From Fibrobacter succinogenes (GTDB lineage: Bacteria; Fibrobacterota; Fibrobacteria; Fibrobacterales; Fibrobacteraceae), in assembly GCA_902799745.1 (NCBI GenBank), contig CADCBQ010000013.1, forward strand, positions 1 through 64,000: DNA of 64,000 nucleotides, written 5' to 3'. A program made the position numbers and the translations under genes. The notes under the pieces were generated by a model. The model was not told where the DNA came from, searched no databases, and saw only the letters and a program-made list of their open reading frames with translations. Shown piece after piece: positions 20,021-28,542 of the stretch. Within the stretch, counting starts at the first letter, position 1; each line of letters opens with the position of its first letter.

Positions 20021-21192
20021 TGGAACAGGAATCCGTTAACCCGGCAATCGGCTCAATTCTCGACGAGCAGAAACTGAAGAACATTGTCTATCCGGCAAAG
20101 CTCTTCAGAACGCGTTTGAACGAAGAATTTATGCGTGCTAACCGCACCCGCAAGCCGTTCCTGTATATCAAGATGTATTCACACCAGTACGACTTCTTCG
20201 GTTGGGGTAGCCCGAACAAGACCGTCGAAAACACCTGGCGAATCAGCATTTTGACCATGTTTTCGCACCTGCGCTTTATCGATGTGCTCGGCTACCTTTC
20301 CGACGGTAGCGGTCTCGGCATCATCTTGCTGAATTCCGACCTCTCGGTGCTGGAATCGATCCGCAAAGAGATCTTGCACAAGCTGAACGATGCAGGCCTT
20401 ATCCAGACACTCCGCATCAACCCGAAGAAGCCAATCTTTGAGGCCTACATTTACACGGGACTTCAAGAAAAAGAGAATCTGGAACTCGAAGAAAAGATTA
20501 AAGATTTCAACAGCGCAAACGGTCGATTTTTCTCGCTTTGCCGCTTGAACCTCGACCATATCTGGGAACACCCGCACACCATTCGCTACCGTCACATGGT
20601 CAAGCGTTTTGTAGACGTGACCTGTACCAGCATTGCGATCGTGCTCTGCTCTCCCCTGCTTCTGTTCTGCGCCGCCGCAGTCAAGATCAGCGACCCGAAG
20701 GGTCCCATCATTTTCAAGCAGACCCGCGTAGGCAAAAACGGCAAGCTGTTCACCATGTACAAGTTCCGCAGCATGTACGTGGATGCCGAAGAACGCAAAA
20801 AAGAATTGATGGCCCAGAACGAAACGGGCGGCAAGACCTTCAAGATGAAGAACGACCCGCGTATCTATCCGTTCGGTCATGTGCTCCGCAAATTCAGCCT
20901 CGACGAACTGCCGCAGTTCTTCAATATTATCAAGGGCGACATGTCTATCGTCGGCCCGCGTCCGCCGATTCCGTCCGAAGTGGCGGAATACGAGCCCTGG
21001 CATCGCATGCGTTTGTCTGTAACGCCAGGTCTCACCTGCATTTGGCAGGTCAGCGGCCGCAGCAATATCAGCTTCGAAGGTCAGATGCGCCTCGACAACG
21101 ACTACATCAAGCGCAACGGCAAGCTCAGCGACGACGTCTCGCTTATCCTCAAGACCTTCAAGGTCGTGTTCAAGGGCGAAGGCGCTTACTAA
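20020..21192 (+). CDS. Polyprenyl-phosphate sugar transferase with soluble N-terminal domain
   Basis: 390 residues from the ATG at 20020; an upstream TTG at 19984 is open in frame but overlaps the predicted -35. The C-terminal half (about 185-390) is a bacterial sugar transferase: one membrane helix (about 200-225), FKQTRVGKNGKLFTMYKFRS, FSLDELPQFFNIIKGDMS and VGPRPP. The first 180 residues lack the usual membrane helices. Instead they have an alpha/beta pattern with FLYIKM and DGSGLGIILLN, a weak echo of a degenerate nucleotide-cyclase fold. It would start a polysaccharide on a lipid carrier. It is divergent from the InlB-repeat gene. Confidence 0.88.
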   Translation: MEQESVNPAIGSILDEQKLKNIVYPAKLFRTRLNEEFMRANRTRKPFLYIKMYSHQYDFFGWGSPNKTVENTWRISILTMFSHLRFIDVLGYLSDGSGLGIILLNSDLSVLESIRKEILHKLNDAGLIQTLRINPKKPIFEAYIYTGLQEKENLELEEKIKDFNSANGRFFSLCRLNLDHIWEHPHTIRYRHMVKRFVDVTCTSIAIVLCSPLLLFCAAAVKISDPKGPIIFKQTRVGKNGKLFTMYKFRSMYVDAEERKKELMAQNETGGKTFKMKNDPRIYPFGHVLRKFSLDELPQFFNIIKGDMSIVGPRPPIPSEVAEYEPWHRMRLSVTPGLTCIWQVSGRSNISFEGQMRLDNDYIKRNGKLSDDVSLILKTFKVVFKGEGAY

Positions 21193-21194
21193 TT

Positions 21195-21236
21195 AGCAAT
21201 GAGGTCGCTTCGCTCTGAGGAGTAAGGCATGAGAAA
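21195..21236. repeat. Dispersed repeat, AGCAATGAGGTCG type (copy 1)
   Basis: AGCAATGAGGTCG...CTCTGAGG..., directly after the sugar transferase stop. A second copy lies after the glycosyltransferase gene at 47304-47343. The GAGG and CTC parts can fold back. Confidence 0.55.
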
Positions 21237-21239
21237 TGA

Positions 21240-21272
21240 AAAACCTCGCGATGAGCGAGGTTTTAAATTTTT
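21240..21272 (+). terminator. Bidirectional rho-independent terminator
   Basis: AAAACCTCGC-GATGA-GCGAGGTTTT forms a perfect 10-bp stem, followed on the plus strand by AAATTTTT and on the minus strand by a T-run. It serves the sugar transferase (plus) and ompH (minus), which converge here. Confidence 0.88.
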
Positions 21273-21287
21273 CAGACTTTAGGAAAA

Positions 21288-21803
21288 CTATCGATTGTTC
21301 AGGTAATCCAGAACTTTCTGGGTCAGGTCGTTTTCTTTTTTCCAGAACACCACGGCACCCGTTGCACGATCGACTACCATGTCGTAGCCTTCTTGCAGGG
21401 CAATTTCGTTAATGGCCTTACGAATCAACTGAATGATCGGGCCGCTCACCTTTTCGTTTTCCGAAATCAGTTCGCCCTTACGGCCATACACGCGGTCAAT
21501 AAAGTTCTTGAGTTCCAAGTCCTTCTTGTTGTACTCGGCCTCGAGCTCACGCTTCTTTTCGTCGCTGAGCATAAGCACCTGCTTATCGAGCTTTTCCTTG
21601 ATGGCGGCAAGTTCCTTTTGCAGCAAGTTACCCTGCTGTTCCCACTTAGCCACCTGACGGTCGTATTCTTCCTGAGCCTTCTTGGTACCCTTGTAGCCGT
21701 CAAAGATCAGCTTGGAGTCCACATGCGCAATGCGCAGTCCGTCTTCGGCGAACGAGACGGTCGCAAACGCGAGAACCAAAACAATCAGCAGACGCTTAAG
21801 CAT
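21288..21803 (-). CDS. skp: Periplasmic chaperone, OmpH/Skp family
   Basis: 171 residues with a signal peptide (about 1-19, ending VSFA), the family's N-terminal strand (GLRIAHVDSKLIFDGYKGTKKAQ), a long charged coiled coil (about 45-125) and a C-terminal return (GYDMVVDRATGAVVFWKK). Skp holds unfolded outer-membrane proteins in the periplasm. The gene starts 9 bases after the bamA stop, and this bamA-skp order is common in Gram-negative bacteria. It ends at the bidirectional terminator. Confidence 0.94.
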   Translation of the reverse strand: MLKRLLIVLVLAFATVSFAEDGLRIAHVDSKLIFDGYKGTKKAQEEYDRQVAKWEQQGNLLQKELAAIKEKLDKQVLMLSDEKKRELEAEYNKKDLELKNFIDRVYGRKGELISENEKVSGPIIQLIRKAINEIALQEGYDMVVDRATGAVVFWKKENDLTQKVLDYLNNR

Positions 21804-21812
21804 AGTGCCTCC

Positions 21813-24647
21813 TTAGAATCCTTGGCCGATAACAAAGTTGAACTGCATGTCGCCCACTTCGGTACGCTGCAGGCCACTATAGGTTTCACCCACATCTAAC
21901 GGCCAAGCAAAGTCAAATCCAATGATACCGAGCATCGGCACAATCACGCGGAAACCAAAGCCAATGTCTTTCTTGAGGCTTGTCGGATCCCATTCGCTAA
22001 GCGGATTCCTGCTCGGCTTCGGCACCTTGGTACGCGGATTGTAGCGTTCACCGAACACGTTACCGGCATCGAAGAAGAACGGCAACAGGTAGAATGTCTG
22101 CGGCACAAGACCGAGCTGGAGTTCAGCACCGGTGTACTGGTAGCTGCGGCCCAAGCGACGGTAGCCGATAGAACCCGAGCTGTAACCACGCATCATACCT
22201 TCGTAGCCCATCACGCCACCCATGGTGTAAAGCGTGCGGTACTGCAGCTGGTCGCCAATAATGACACCGTACTGGTTGGTGAGAGCAATGGCCAAGCGGT
22301 CGCGGAACAGCGGGAACCACCACTTCACAGTGAGTTCGGTCTTCACAAAACTAAAGTCGCTGAACAAGGCGTCATCGGCCCACTGGACATCGAGTACGTA
22401 GCGTGAACCTTCGGTCGGGAACTGCGGCAGGTTCTTGTCGTCGCGCAACAGGCGGAAGTTCAGAGCAGATTCCACACCGGTGTAAACCACGTAGCTGTCA
22501 TCAATGTTCGGGCCCTGCTTGTTCATGAGCCAGCTATAACCGATTTGTCCGTAGAAGTAGTCATCGGGCCACTTGAGACGCTTACCCAGGTAGACGCTAC
22601 CACCGTAACGGGTAATGTCGGGGTCATCGTACTTGGACATGTTCCACCAGGAGTAACTAAGGCTCGTACCCAAGGTTATCGGCTTGTCGAGGAACCAGGG
22701 TTCCTGGAAACTGATAGAAGCACTCTTCTTGTCGGCACCGTATTCCACGCTGAACGAGGCGGCCTGGCCATCACCCATACAGCAGTTCGGGATAGACACA
22801 GAAGCCGTACCCACGACACCGTCACTTTCACTATAAGATACGCCCAAGCTGAACTGACCGGTACCGGCTTCCTTTTCCTGCACGGTAAAGTCGAGGTCTA
22901 CTTCCTGTTCACCCACCACCTTGATATCGGGCACAACCATATCGAAGTAGTTGAGCTGCATGATTTCGCGGAAGCTACGTTCCAAAGCGGACTGGCGGTA
23001 GGTGTCACCCGGATACAGGCGAACTTCGCGGCGGATCACCTTTTCGTTCGTCTTGGTGTTGCCATGAATATGAACCTTATGAATCTGGGCCGGCAGACCT
23101 TCGGTCATCTTGTAAGACAGGTTCACAATCGAATCGTTTTCGAACGTACGGGTTTCTTCGTACTGGGCAAACAAGTAACCGTCTTCACGGTAGGCATCCA
23201 AAAGGGCCTTGCGAGAAGCATCGTACTTGTACTGGTCAAAGACTTCACCACTATCCAAACGATAAGCGTAGGCAAGCATCTTGTCGTTCAGCACTTCGTT
23301 ACCCGAGAAGTGCAAGCTACCCATGTAGTAGCGACGGCCTTCGATCATATGGATATGGATCAAAATGGCGCTAGAGGTCTTGATGTTGTCGTACTTGTTC
23401 AAGGCCGGGAACATGTCTTCGATCATGTAGCGGACCATGAGTTTTTCTTCGTAAGTAGAACGCTTCTTGATCTTGCGGAGCGAATCGATCTTGGCGTTTT
23501 TCCACTTGCGTCCATCGACAATATTCAGGAATTCCTTGCGGGCACTTTCGTAACGGATAATGTCGTTCAACATCTTCCAGGCGTCTTCTTCGACCTTGAC
23601 CGTGACCTTAGGTCTAGTGACCCACGGCATTTCGCCCACTTCTCTATGCTGGCGGAAGAAGTGCGTCACCTGCATGGTCGGCTTGTCCGCCATCTTGTAA
23701 AGCGGCGTTGCAGAATCGCCCAAGGCAAGGTTCAACTGCTTGTAAAGGACTTCCAGGTTTTCACCCAGCGGAACCATGCGGCCCATATAGAACAGGCAGG
23801 TGGAGTCCGGCAGGTATTCGGCACTGTATTCCGTGAGTTCGGCATCCAAGTAACCAAAATGGCGGATTGCGTTCAACACCGTATCGCGGTCTGCTTCAAA
23901 GATGTTTTCCTTGAATTCGCCACCGCCCCACCACTGGTCGAGCTTGGTGACCATATGCTCCATAATATCTTCGGCGGGAACATGGTCGTTACCCTGAATA
24001 TCGAACTGGCGAACCTTGACCTTTTCTCCTTCGCGGATAATAAAGGTCACCATATTCTTGTTTTCGTCGACCGGAGTTTCGCGGTAACCCACTTCGGCAA
24101 GCAGGTAACCTTCGGCACGATAGTGGTCCAAAATAGCCTGACGGTCGCGTTCCAATTGGCTCTTGCTGTAAACCTGGCCCGGAATCATGCGGGTCTTAAG
24201 CTTCAAATCTTCTTCGGACACTTCGTCGCAGCCTTCAAATACAGCCGTATCGAGCGCCGGGAGTTCCTTAATCTTGAAAATGAGGTCGACTTCGGTACCG
24301 TCGCCCACATAGTCGATCCAAGCGGTCACATCGTCAAAAAGGCCAGACTTATAAAGAGATGTCACCGAAGACTGCACCTTTTCGGTGAGTGCCGTCGGAG
24401 AGTAACTTTGACCATCGCGAATACCGATACGGCTAAGGACAGCGCGGTCGTCCATATGGAGCGTCCCTTCGACCTTGACCTTATGGATCTTATTTTCGAC
24501 CATATAGCTCTCGGACATTTCGGACATATCCAAAAGCTGGGCCTGAGCAAGCCCTACAAACACAGCAAATAAAAACAGCCAGCGAAAGCGCAGAATAAAC
24601 CTACCTATAAACAAAATTCGGGACAAAAATACAAAAGTTAAAGACAT
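21813..24647 (-). CDS. bamA: Outer-membrane assembly factor BamA
   Basis: About 944 residues if it starts at the ATG at 24647; an in-frame ATG at 24668 and a longer open frame to 24761 exist. A hydrophobic export signal (ending GLAQA) is followed by POTRA repeats (for example NKIHKVKVEGTLHMDDRAVLS and HKVHIHGNTKTNEKVIRREV) and the C-terminal barrel ending VIGQGF, with phenylalanine last as expected for Bam substrates. BamA inserts beta-barrel proteins into the outer membrane. A segment of about 150 residues between POTRA repeats (around PKVTVKVEEDAWKML) is longer than in E. coli BamA. The gene is co-directional with skp and divergent from the OLD nuclease. Confidence 0.95.
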   Translation of the reverse strand: MSLTFVFLSRILFIGRFILRFRWLFLFAVFVGLAQAQLLDMSEMSESYMVENKIHKVKVEGTLHMDDRAVLSRIGIRDGQSYSPTALTEKVQSSVTSLYKSGLFDDVTAWIDYVGDGTEVDLIFKIKELPALDTAVFEGCDEVSEEDLKLKTRMIPGQVYSKSQLERDRQAILDHYRAEGYLLAEVGYRETPVDENKNMVTFIIREGEKVKVRQFDIQGNDHVPAEDIMEHMVTKLDQWWGGGEFKENIFEADRDTVLNAIRHFGYLDAELTEYSAEYLPDSTCLFYMGRMVPLGENLEVLYKQLNLALGDSATPLYKMADKPTMQVTHFFRQHREVGEMPWVTRPKVTVKVEEDAWKMLNDIIRYESARKEFLNIVDGRKWKNAKIDSLRKIKKRSTYEEKLMVRYMIEDMFPALNKYDNIKTSSAILIHIHMIEGRRYYMGSLHFSGNEVLNDKMLAYAYRLDSGEVFDQYKYDASRKALLDAYREDGYLFAQYEETRTFENDSIVNLSYKMTEGLPAQIHKVHIHGNTKTNEKVIRREVRLYPGDTYRQSALERSFREIMQLNYFDMVVPDIKVVGEQEVDLDFTVQEKEAGTGQFSLGVSYSESDGVVGTASVSIPNCCMGDGQAASFSVEYGADKKSASISFQEPWFLDKPITLGTSLSYSWWNMSKYDDPDITRYGGSVYLGKRLKWPDDYFYGQIGYSWLMNKQGPNIDDSYVVYTGVESALNFRLLRDDKNLPQFPTEGSRYVLDVQWADDALFSDFSFVKTELTVKWWFPLFRDRLAIALTNQYGVIIGDQLQYRTLYTMGGVMGYEGMMRGYSSGSIGYRRLGRSYQYTGAELQLGLVPQTFYLLPFFFDAGNVFGERYNPRTKVPKPSRNPLSEWDPTSLKKDIGFGFRVIVPMLGIIGFDFAWPLDVGETYSGLQRTEVGDMQFNFVIGQGF

Positions 24648-24752
24648 AAGACCTGCAACAAACTCCATTTTTTGCGCAAAATAGACAAAGATGCCAAAAC
24701 GGCGCAAAAAAGCAAAAAAACGGCAATTTTTGTGTTCACAGCCCAAACTTTT

Positions 24753-24769
24753 TATATACATTCAGGGTA
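24753..24769 (+). promoter_or_regulatory. Promoter close to the OLD-family start
   Basis: TTGTGT at 24730-24735, a 17-base spacer and TATATA at 24753-24758. The ATG is 10 bases beyond the -10, so the leader would be only a few bases. Confidence 0.4.
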
Positions 24770-26562
24770 TGGCACCACAAGCACTGAGATTATCCGAGAT
24801 TACTATTTCGAATCTGCGTTCTATTCAGAGGCAGACGTTTCCGCTCAGTAGCTTTACCGCGCTCATTGGCTACAACAACGCCGGCAAAACGAATATCTTG
24901 ATGGGTATTCGCTGGCTTTTGTCCAAATTTTCGCTCGACATTTCGTACTTTGACGACCCCAACCACCCTGTTGAAGTCATCGGCGTTTTTGATGGCATTT
25001 CGGAACAGGTGCTAAACCGTTTGGGCGAAGAATACGCCGCCGAAGTACGCCCGTTCTTGCAGAACACTCCGCAAGGCCCTGGCCGCCTGCGCGTCAAAAA
25101 AGTGCAGCGCATTCCCAACGAAAATCCGGAAAGCCTCGAACTTTTCGTTTTCGTGCCGAGCAATCACCGCAAGGGCGACAAACGCGAATGGGTTCGCCCC
25201 AATGAAGCGTTCAAGTTTGCATACCACCGCATGTTCCCGGAATCGATTGCCATTTGGGACTTTGAAGGGAACCAGGCGTTCACCAAGCTTTTGCATGAAA
25301 TTTTCAAGCCGCTTGAACGCCGATTCGGTAACGAAATCAACACGCTTTTGAACAAATTTGCAGACCTGCTTTCACCAGACAGCGAAAACCGCGCCGCCGA
25401 AATCAGCATCTTCGACCGAGAAGTCAACGAAAAGCTTTCGCCGCTGTTCCCAAGCGTTAAAGTTGAATTTGATATTCCCATGCCGACTCTTGAGACATTC
25501 CTCAAGAGCGCAAGCCTCAAAGTCATCGACGAAGACGACGGCTTTGAGCGCGACATTAGCCGCATGGGCGAAGGCAGCAAGCGAGCCATTCAAATGGCAC
25601 TGGTGCGTTATTTGGCCGACGTCAAGAAGCACCACCACAACCATTACCTGAGCCGCACGCTATTGCTCATCGATTCGCCGGAACTTTACCTGCACCCGCA
25701 AGCCGTAGAACTCGTGCGCGTGGCCCTCAAGAACCTTTCGAACGAAGGCTACCAGGTGGTATTCGCCACTCATAGCGCCCAAATGGTGACCAGCGAAGAC
25801 GTCAGCACCTCGCTACTGATTCGCAAGAACAAGGAGCGCGGCACCTTTATGCGCAAGCGAATGGAAGACGCCGTGCACCAGGTGGTGCAAGACGCTCCGA
25901 GCCAGCTGCAAATGCTCTTTAGCCTAAGTAACAGTAACGAACTATTGTTTGCAGACTACGTGCTTTTGACCGAAGGCAAGACCGAATGGCGCGTGCTCCC
26001 GGCGCTCTTTGAACGCATTACCGGGCAGTCCTTTGCCCTCATTAAATGCGCGCTCGTTCGCCAGGGCGGCGTGAGCAACACCCGCAAGAGCATGCAAGTG
26101 CTCAACGCCATGGACATGCCTGTTCGCGCCATTGTGGACTTGGATTATGCGTTTACCACCGCGACCCGCGACGGATTCTTGGAACCGAACGATCCCGACA
26201 TCAAGTACTGCCGCGACCTGTTCCGCGAACTCGCCTTCCATAATCATTTGCGCCTAGTGAACGGACTCCCCGTCAACAAGCACAGTAACATTAGCGCCTC
26301 TACCGCCTACGCCATGATGGCCGAAATGGAAGAAGCACAGCACCCCATTCGTAGCATTCATGCCAAACTCCGCAACCAAGGCATTTGGGTGTGGACGCGA
26401 GGCGCCATCGAAGAGCACTTGGGTCTCGAAGCCAAGAATGAACAGGCGTGGAGCAAGTTCATTGAACGCAGCAAGTCTCCGGACTTTATAAAAACACTCC
26501 CCGATTACGCAGGAATCGAGGAGTTATGTAGATGGATTATTGAAGGCAGCCACGGGAACTAG
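24769..26562 (+). CDS. OLD-family ATPase with TOPRIM nuclease domain
   Basis: 597 residues from the ATG at 24769 (MAPQALRLSEITISNLRSIQ); the open frame from 24691 adds a basic stretch that is unlikely to be coding. The ABC-type ATPase has Walker A GYNNAGKT (about 34-41), a signature-like MGEGSKRA (about 265), a Walker B variant LLLIDSPELYLHP (about 302, serine after the Asp) and an H-loop FATHSAQ. TOPRIM residues follow: LLTEGKTEW (Glu about 402) and IVDLDYAF (about 455). OLD proteins are nucleases, several of them acting in phage defence. No partner helicase (GajB-like) is adjacent, so it would be a stand-alone class 1 type. Its role here is not known. Confidence 0.88.
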   Translation: MAPQALRLSEITISNLRSIQRQTFPLSSFTALIGYNNAGKTNILMGIRWLLSKFSLDISYFDDPNHPVEVIGVFDGISEQVLNRLGEEYAAEVRPFLQNTPQGPGRLRVKKVQRIPNENPESLELFVFVPSNHRKGDKREWVRPNEAFKFAYHRMFPESIAIWDFEGNQAFTKLLHEIFKPLERRFGNEINTLLNKFADLLSPDSENRAAEISIFDREVNEKLSPLFPSVKVEFDIPMPTLETFLKSASLKVIDEDDGFERDISRMGEGSKRAIQMALVRYLADVKKHHHNHYLSRTLLLIDSPELYLHPQAVELVRVALKNLSNEGYQVVFATHSAQMVTSEDVSTSLLIRKNKERGTFMRKRMEDAVHQVVQDAPSQLQMLFSLSNSNELLFADYVLLTEGKTEWRVLPALFERITGQSFALIKCALVRQGGVSNTRKSMQVLNAMDMPVRAIVDLDYAFTTATRDGFLEPNDPDIKYCRDLFRELAFHNHLRLVNGLPVNKHSNISASTAYAMMAEMEEAQHPIRSIHAKLRNQGIWVWTRGAIEEHLGLEAKNEQAWSKFIERSKSPDFIKTLPDYAGIEELCRWIIEGSHGN

Positions 26563-27554
26563 TAAGTTCCAAGAAGCGAGCGGACCTTCTCCATCATAGC
26601 CTTAGACTTCACACGAGCCTTTTCCTTACCATAGGCAAGAATCTTGTCGATTTCTTCGGTATGGCTGAGCAGGTAGAAGTACTTTTCGCGAGCAGGGCCG
26701 AGGTGTTCTTCGAGCACGTTCTGGAGTTCCTGCTTGGCGTGGCCCCAGCCCATGCCACCAGCGCGGTAGCGGGCTGCCAAAGCTTCGGTCTGTTCCGGCG
26801 TAGCAAACAGCTTGTACAGCTTAAACACGTTGCAAGTGTCCGGATCCTTGGGTTCTTCAATGCCCTGGGAGTTCGTCACGATCTTGCCGATTTTCTTCTT
26901 GAGAGCCTTGCTTTCGAGGAAGATGTCGATGACGTTGTCGTAAGACTTGCTCATCTTGCGACCGTCGAGACCCGGGATAATGCCCGTGGTTTCCTGGAAC
27001 ACGGGTTCCGGAATGGTGAACACGTCTTCGCCAAAATGCTTGTTGAACTTGATGGCGATATCGCGGGCAAATTCCACGTGCTGCTTCTGGTCTTTACCGA
27101 CCGGCACGATGTCTGCGCTAAACATGAGGATGTCGGCATCCATGAGACACGGGTAGCAATAGAGGCCCATGTTCACGTTTGCATCCGGATCTTCGCCAGC
27201 GGCTTCGTTCTTTGCCACCTTATCCTTGTAGGCATGAGCGCGGTTCATGAAGCCCTTCGGCGTAAAACAGCTCAAAGCCCAGCTGAGTTCGAAAATTTCA
27301 GGAATATCGCTCTGCTTGTAGAACAGGCCTTCTTCCGGGTTCAGGCCAAGAGCAAGCCAGGTAGCAGCAATCTTGTAGATATTCGCGCGCATTTCGGCGC
27401 CGTTCTGCACCGTTGTCAGGGCATGATAGTCAGCAATAAAGTAGACCGTATCGTAGGTCTTCGAAAGTTCGAGAGCCGGGCGGATAGCGCCCAGGTAGTT
27501 ACCCAAGTGAGGAGTGCCGGTGGGCTTGATGCCCGTAAGAGAAATTTTTTTCAT
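26559..27554 (-). CDS. trpS: Tryptophanyl-tRNA synthetase
   Basis: 331 residues, a class I synthetase of normal length. The HIGH-like TPHLGNY lies near residue 14 and KMSKS near residue 203 (GLDGRKMSKSYDN). DADILMFSADIVPVGKDQKQH is the typical TrpRS segment. It charges tRNA-Trp. The ATG at 27554 lacks a clear Shine-Dalgarno, and TATATTTG sits only 4 bases upstream of it, suggesting a leaderless transcript separate from the preceding UDP-glucuronate decarboxylase. Its stop overlaps that of the convergent OLD gene within CTAG. Confidence 0.97.
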   Translation of the reverse strand: MKKISLTGIKPTGTPHLGNYLGAIRPALELSKTYDTVYFIADYHALTTVQNGAEMRANIYKIAATWLALGLNPEEGLFYKQSDIPEIFELSWALSCFTPKGFMNRAHAYKDKVAKNEAAGEDPDANVNMGLYCYPCLMDADILMFSADIVPVGKDQKQHVEFARDIAIKFNKHFGEDVFTIPEPVFQETTGIIPGLDGRKMSKSYDNVIDIFLESKALKKKIGKIVTNSQGIEEPKDPDTCNVFKLYKLFATPEQTEALAARYRAGGMGWGHAKQELQNVLEEHLGPAREKYFYLLSHTEEIDKILAYGKEKARVKSKAMMEKVRSLLGTY

Positions 27555-27558
27555 GGCG

Positions 27559-27566
27559 CAAATATA
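27559..27566 (-). promoter_or_regulatory. TATATTTG motif 4 bases before trpS
   Basis: Minus-strand TATATTTG-CGCC-ATG, in the 15-base gap after the upstream stop codon. Confidence 0.55.
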
Positions 27567-27569
27567 GGT

Positions 27570-28511
27570 TTATTGTTTGTTGTCTTTTAAAAGCTTGTCG
27601 AAATACACAATCGTCTTTTCGAGGCCCTGGCGCAGAGGAATCGTCGGTTCCCAGCCAAGGGCGGACTTTGCAAGTTCAATGTTCGGGCGGCGCATCTTGG
27701 GATCGTCACCCGGGAGCGGTTTGTACACGATTTTACTCTTGGAACTCGTGAGTTCAAGAACTTCTTTGGCAAGTTCGAGCATCGTGAATTCGCCGGGATT
27801 TCCGATGTTGACCGGGCCGATAATCTTGTCCTGGTTCATCATGCGGATAAAGCCTTCGATCAAATCGTCTACATAGCAGAAGCTGCGGGTCTGGCTACCG
27901 TCACCGTAAATGGTGATGTCTTCGCCCTTGAGCGCCTGCACGATAAAGTTGCTGACGACGCGGCCATCGTTCATGAGCATGCGCGGGCCGTAAGTGTTAA
28001 AGATGCGCACGATGCGAATATCCACATTGTTCTGGCGGTGGTAATCCATGAACAAGGTTTCAGCAACGCGCTTGCCTTCGTCGTAGCAGCTGCGAATGCC
28101 AATCGGGTTCACGTTTCCCCAATAGTCTTCGGTCTGCGGATGCACCGCCGGATCGCCGTAGACTTCGCTTGTGGACGCCTGCAGAATGCGGGCCTTCACG
28201 CGTTTCGCCATGCCGAGCATGTTGATGGCACCCATCACGCTCGTCTTGATGGTCTTTACCGGATTAAACTGGTAATGGATGGGGCTTGCGGGGCACGCCA
28301 AGTTAAAAATGCGGTCCACTTCCAACAGAATCGGTTCTGTCACGTCGTGGCGGATCAGTTCAAAGCGATGATTGTCGCGCAAATGGTCGACATTCATCAA
28401 ACGACCCGTAAAGTAGTTATCAAGGCAAATCACCTCGTGACCGTCATTCAAGAGACGCTCGCACAAGTGACTTCCTAAAAACCCAGCTCCACCAGTAACT
28501 AAACAGCGCAT
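27570..28511 (-). CDS. UDP-glucuronate decarboxylase (UDP-xylose synthase) family SDR
   Basis: 313 residues from the ATG at 28511, which has GGAG 8 bases away; the TTG at 28523 is less likely. It is an extended short-chain dehydrogenase: NAD motif [10 protein letters not shown] near residue 7, serine in [11 protein letters not shown], and catalytic YDEGKR. The [12 protein letters not shown] segment is characteristic of UXS enzymes, which make UDP-xylose from UDP-glucuronate for surface polysaccharides. A TATATTTT motif lies 24 bases upstream. Related SDRs such as dTDP-glucose dehydratase are less likely given the UXS motifs. Confidence 0.92.
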   Translation of the reverse strand: MRCLVTGGAGFLGSHLCERLLNDGHEVICLDNYFTGRLMNVDHLRDNHRFELIRHDVTEPILLEVDRIFNLACPASPIHYQFNPVKTIKTSVMGAINMLGMAKRVKARILQASTSEVYGDPAVHPQTEDYWGNVNPIGIRSCYDEGKRVAETLFMDYHRQNNVDIRIVRIFNTYGPRMLMNDGRVVSNFIVQALKGEDITIYGDGSQTRSFCYVDDLIEGFIRMMNQDKIIGPVNIGNPGEFTMLELAKEVLELTSSKSKIVYKPLPGDDPKMRRPNIELAKSALGWEPTIPLRQGLEKTIVYFDKLLKDNKQ

Positions 28512-28542
28512 ATCAAGCTCCAATTATATGGGCAAAATATAG

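Noticed and set aside
22545-24572. Long plus-strand open frame (675 codons) opposite bamA
   Set aside because: It is the antisense of a clear bamA reading frame. Codon bias leaves such frames open; it has no ribosome site or family motifs.
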